Shown here one piece after another: positions 56,901 to 62,900 of a stretch of DNA of 64,000 nucleotides; within the stretch, counting starts at the first letter, position 1; each line of letters opens with the position of its first letter. Source of the stretch: Manduca sexta (Eukaryota; Arthropoda; Insecta; Lepidoptera; Sphingidae); the NCBI RefSeq assembly GCF_014839805.1, contig NC_051119.1, forward strand, positions 3,341,245 to 3,405,244, read 5' to 3'. The position numbers and the translations under genes were made by a program. The notes beneath the pieces are model-generated. The model was not told where the DNA came from and made no database searches. It was given only the letters and a program-made list of their open reading frames with translations.

Positions 56901-59900
56901 GACCAACTTTCATTTGAAAATGGTGTGATCATGCGAGGTTTTAAGGTTGTAATTCCTAACGTGTTACAAGCAAGTTTATTGTCAGAGCTTCATAAATCAC
57001 ACTTAGGCATTGTAAAGTCTAAAGCTGAAGCTCGTAGTAGACTTTGGTTTCCGGGTATCGACAAAGCGATAGAATCTATGATTGCTGGCTGTGAAATTTG
57101 TACACAGCTAAGACCGTCACCGACGCGGGCACCGCTTGCCGTGTGGCCACACCCGTTACAACCATTTTATAGAGTTCATGTAGATTTCTTAGGTCCTATT
57201 AATGGTGAGTTATTTTTGGTCATTGTGGATGCACATTCCAAATGGGTGGAAGTGTACAGAGTGAATTATACTTCTTCGGCCACAGTGATAGCAAAATTAT
57301 ACGATTTCATGTCACGATTCGGGTTGATTCACACGTTGGTTAGTGATAATGCTACATGTTTTGTTTCTGAAGAATTTACGAAATTTTGTTTAGCGAATGG
57401 AATATCGCATGTAACGTCGCCCGCCTATCAGCCAGCTAGCAATGGCCAGGCGGAGAGCTATGTAAAAATTATCAAAAAAGGTATTAAATCCTGTTTGTTA
57501 TCTAGTAGCAATTTAAAAGAACGTTACGAAAAGTTATTAAAATACCTTTTCGATTACAGAAATTCGGTTCATTCTACAACTGGGTCTTCCCCTGCGCAGT
57601 TAGTATTTGGGCGGAAACTTCGTTCGCGCCTAGATTTTATTAATCCTATTTCACCGCCATCCCCTTCTGAATCTCTTACCAAATTTGTGAAACGACAACA
57701 GTGTTCACAGAGTAGGGCCTATGGAGGTTCCAACAGACAAAGTTTTAAAGCGGGTGATGTTGTTATGTACAAGAAATATCAAGGAAATAAACAATTTACT
57801 TGGAATCGTGGCATTGTTACCAAACGAATAGGCAAATTAACATATTTAGTCACGGACTGTACGACCTTAGTGCAAGTGAAAAAGCATAAAAATCAACTCG
57901 TAGGAAAGTCTCTTCCTCCTATCTCTAATACCAGTGACGTCCTGGATTTTACGCCTGAACTTTACGAGACAGATACGTCTCCAAGGGAGGACCAAGCGAT
58001 TGTGTCGCAAAGTTGCACCAGAGAGGGAGATGGAGATAACGAAGTGGCACTACCCGAGGCTCCAGCTGGAGAAAATGAAGTGGCACTAGCCGAGGCTCCA
58101 GCCGAATTACCGCTTCAGCCAAACCTGAGCTCTGATGATGAGTTTTTTGAGGCTGTGACATCACATTCGGAAAACCAGTGTGTTCAAGATGGGACGTCAG
58201 GTTCAGAATGTCAGGTTGCTCACGAAACTGAGAATCAACTTTCCTCGGAGCAAAGGCCAGGTCAATCGGAGAGATTATTACGCCAAAAACAAAGAGTTGA
58301 TTATAAAGCTTTCTTTTGTATGGACTTGTAATTTGTTATTTTAGTTTATGTTCTGTTATTTAGTTGTACCTTAATAATACTTATGTTATGGGGGAGAAAT
58401 GTTATATATATGACTGGCAGGTTTAGACCTGTCACAATAAAGACGTCAGTGCGTTATTGACTGTCAACGAGTTTGCATTAAATAATTACATATTTAACAC
58501 TAAGTATTTTCGTACAGACTGGCAAACATTTCCTGCAGTCAATACTGGGGGAAACCTACGGCTGGGATGCCGAAATCAAGTGGTTAGTTGGGAAGGAGGT
58601 GGTAACTTACTAGGATGATTGGAGGGGAGAAAGAGTGAAAATGTTCGGAAGCCTCAATGTGAAGTTACCACCATGAGGTATATACACTTAACTGTGAGCG
58701 ACAAATGTCTGCCGCGCATGAACGTGCATTCGTTGTGAAGACCGAGCGTAGATGAATTATATATATATATTTTATATATTGCTTTGAATGACGAGACGAG
58801 CTTGCCGTTCGCTTGATGGTAAGCGATACGACCACCCATAAACAGTAGAAACACCATCTAACACCTTGAATTACAAATACAAAATGTTGTTTGGTCCACT
58901 GCGCTCGCCATCCTGAGACGTGAGATGTTAAGTCTCATTATGTCCAGTAGTTACACTGGCTACAATGTCCTTCAAACCGGAACACAACAGTGACTACACA
59001 CTGGTGCTTGGCGGCAGAAATAGTCATTGCGGTGGTACCTACCCAGGCAGACTTTCACATATGAGAGACCTACCACCAGTAAAATATTCCTCCGGATGAT
59101 GATTACTGTACCAAAGGTGTAGTTGCCATAGTGGCACACGTGAGTGTTGCGTTCCGAGATCCTGTGCGTGTTTCAAGCAGGCCGGCATAATTTTTACGAC
59201 TGGCGGATAATCATCTGTCAGTCCTGACTATGATTTGACGCAACTCCACTTACCATCAAGTGCAGTGGGTATTTTTCCCGTGCTTGTAAAAAAAAATTCT
59301 AGGTCAATTAACTGAGTTATTTCTTAGATGAAAAGAAACTCTCAGAAGTCTGGAATAGCTAACATAGTTTCAGAGATTCTCATACCCAAACTTTCAACCT
59401 ACATAATATTATATTTTAAAACGACTTTTAAAAAAAGGGAGTTTTGAGATTCTTGTGTCTGTATGTTTTTTGTTTATCTACCTATATATATTTATCTTAA
59501 TTACTTCGATGGAGTTCTCGTCACTATACAACTGTAGTATCGAGGTCTCGCGTTCAATCCCCTGCGTCGGGTAAAGTGATAGGTTTTTCTACTCAGTATC
59601 AGCCTTGAGTCTAGAATTTGTACCTAATATGGCGATAAGCTCGCTCCCGATCAGATAATGAGATGGAATACACACGGCGAAAAGGGTGCACCAGTTGCGC
59701 CTCTGCCTACCCCTTCGGAAATAAAAGGTGAGTGTGTGTATCTTTACGTATTTCTCTGAGCTTTGCGTGGTTTGCTTTTTTCTTTGCTAAAGGAAATTGG
59801 CGGAGTGGTGTCATCGTTACATCTTGTTTTGAGTTCATATTTTTTAGTACATATGAAAAGCGATAATAGCTTAGTTCGGTGTTGAACGGACTGCCGAAAC

Positions 59901-62900
59901 GAATTTCCGCAGGATCAAAACCCAAACGCACCTGTGACTTTTCAAAATTATGACCTGCATACTGAGAAATTCTCTATAGGAATTTTGAGGGTGTGTGAAG
60001 TTTAGTATTCCGCACTAGGCCAGCGTGGTGGACTACGGCCTAATCTCTCTCAGTAGTAGAGGCGAGAGCCCAGCAGCGTGACAGTATATAATACAGGGCT
60101 GATATTATTATATTATTTATAAGTAAATATGACTGCCTTGGTGGCGTATTTGAACTGCATGCGCTCTACGGCAGCGCTCTGAAGTCCTGGGTTCAAATCT
60201 CGTGTCGGGCATAGAGTTACTGGAGTTTTTCTGCTCAGTATCAGCCCGGAATCTGGAATTTGGACCCCATGTGGTGATAGGCTCGCCCCCTATCACATCA
60301 TGGGACGGAGCACACTTGGCGAAAACTGGGTGCTCTGATTGCGCCTCTGCATACCCCTTTAGGGATAAATGTGTGATGTTTTTACTAGTACATACGTATA
60401 ACCGACATATAAACAAACTGCAAAATAAACAGTTAAATTGCCGATCATTAACCAATGTCATACGACTTTTAACTGCATTGGTTAACTTTATAACAACACC
60501 TCTGGGAGTTGGATCGTTCCGGACAAAAATACTGTAGCAAATAACTACGAAGCTTTATTGTAATGCTTTCATGTTTCGGTTTACTCATTTTGTAATTGTT
60601 GTAAATGCTAATGGCTTCTGGCTACCTTTTAAGGGAGAGGCGTGATGCTGAAATTTTGTGGAGATGTTTTCAAGATATCAAATCACGCATAAACTGTTTA
60701 ATTGATTATGATGTTTGGTAGATAAGTTACACTGAAGGTATGAGTTAATATTATGTATTTATGATGGTTGTTTTATTCCTAATTATCTACTTCTGTTGAG
60801 CTATTGTGATTCCAAGAAGAGATTTCCATTAACTGTATCCAGTCGTAAGTAAAAATTGTTTTGTAAAATCATGAATTTCTGCTCGCGTCATTAAAAACAC
60901 ACACATCACGCCTTTATCCTCAAAGGGTTAGGCAGAGTTGCAACCAGAGCTCCCTCTTTTTTCATGTATGTTCCGTCCCATTATATGATAGGGGGCGAGC
61001 CTATCGCCATATTGGGAAGAAATTCCAGAGTCCGCTTAGATAAACTCAACATCACTACCCGACCAGGGATTCGAACCCAAAGCGGTGTACCACACGCACT
61101 ACAACTACGCCGCCGAGGTAGTCAAGTAGGGGTTTTATTCCGAGTATGTTATTGTACGAGAATTCTATAAAGGAATTGAATTTTATCATACGAATATCAA
61201 AAATGTATATTTTTAACATATGTAGGGATTAGATTATTTATAACATATATGAGTCGGATTTTATGAATTTAAAGGAATCCCAAAGGAAATAAGTAATTTA
61301 TTGTGTTCGCTTATAATTCGTGGGCAAAAGCTCTAGAGATTGCTTCGTGATTTTAAGAAATATCTTTTACATTTCAGATCACTAGCTTTTCCGCGCAACT
61401 TCGCCTGAGTAAAGAAGCTTTGAATTACAAAGCATTGTTTGGTATTCCACTGCGCTCGCCATCCTAAGACATGAGATAAGGTCTCATTATGTCCGGTAGT
61501 TACATTGGCTACAATGTCCTTCAAACCGGAACACAACAGTGACTACACTACTGCTTGGCGGCAGAAATAGACATTGTGATAGCACGTACCTAGGCGGACT
61601 CTCACATATGAGAGACCTACCACCAGTAAAATATATTGAATAGTTACAAATGTTATGAATAAATAAGGCATTACGCAGACGCTATAAGAATGTTGACAAG
61701 AAAACTATGGTAAAACTACCACTTGATATAAAAATTATTTTACGGTTTTTCATGGTTTTTATATTATAGTGCGCGGACTGCAGTCTTCGAAACGTCGGGA
61801 GAAAATTATGAAATAAAAACCGCCATAAAATCCGTAAAGTAGTTTTATTTCAATGTCTAACATTCGCTTAAACATAAGATACCAGTTACTTTACTAACTT
61901 AAGCAACTGTGGGCTTCATATAATATAATATAATATCATATCAGCCCTGTATTATATGTATACTGTCCCACTGGCATGGGCCTCCTCTACTACTGAGAGG
62001 GAATAGGCCTTAGTCCACCACGCTGGCATAGTGCGGATTGGTAGACTTCACACACCCTCGAAAATTCCTATAGAAAATTTCAGGTATGCAGGTTTCCTCA
62101 CGTTGTTTTCCTTCACCATTAAAGCAAGCGATAATTCACAAAGAATACACACATCATTTTTTAGAAAAGTCAGAGGTGTGTGCCCTTGGGATTTGAACCT
62201 GCGGACATTCGTCTCGGCAGTCCGTTCCACAACCAACTAGGCTATCGCCGCTTTTTATGCCGCTTTATATGTGATTCATGAAACAAGTTGTTAGCGTCTG
62301 CGCGGCGCCTAAGCATCATTGCAGTCCGTCTCCAAAACACGAATCAATCAATCAAAGAACCTAATACACGAAGACTCAAATAAAACGAAATAGTTTTTAC
62401 ATTTTCCGAAAATAGAACTAAATTGAATTTTAAAACGGAACCGGAAACTTCTTGTTCTGAAAGTTTTTCCGTTCTCAAAGGAAACTGATAATATTAGCTT
62501 AGTGCAAGTTAACGGAATTCTGTTAATTTAAAACTGGAAAGTCAATTAAAATGTTACAGAGGTTTTTGTATTTACCGGGTTTAAATTGTTTAGCCTTTTG
62601 AGAGAATTAGCTGAAATTGAATTTTCTGTTTCACGGAACATTGAACTAAATTATTTACTGTTTCTTTTTTGTGTAAGATATATTTTATTAATGTCTAAGA
62701 TTACCTTCCCTTTGCTTGCAAAACAATCAAAATAGACCTTTATTTATTTACTTGTAACCATGTATGTGTCCATCGCAGTATATTATACGAATAAATATTT
62801 CTTTCTTTTTAGTTTTTGTTACTAAAAGTCGCGTCAAAATAGGATCAGCCGTATCGGAAATTAGCTCAATCCAAACGTGCCAAAAAATGCAATGCCATGT

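Larger units (their letters stand above)
54336..58499 (+). mobile_element. Ty3/gypsy-type LTR retrotransposon, identical LTRs, disrupted coding region
   Basis: A 4164-bp element with two 100-bp LTRs identical base for base (TGTTAT...TTAACA) and a 5-bp target duplication CTAAG at 54331..54335 and 58500..58504. The primer-binding site follows the 5' LTR and a purine tract precedes the 3' LTR. Internal order is partial gag, protease, reverse transcriptase, RNase H, integrase, the Ty3/gypsy order; overall it resembles mag-like insect elements. The frame is broken at several points and gag lacks its N-terminal part, so this copy could not supply its own proteins. It sits in the first intron of the Dscam-like gene, in the opposite orientation. 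Confidence 0.95.
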
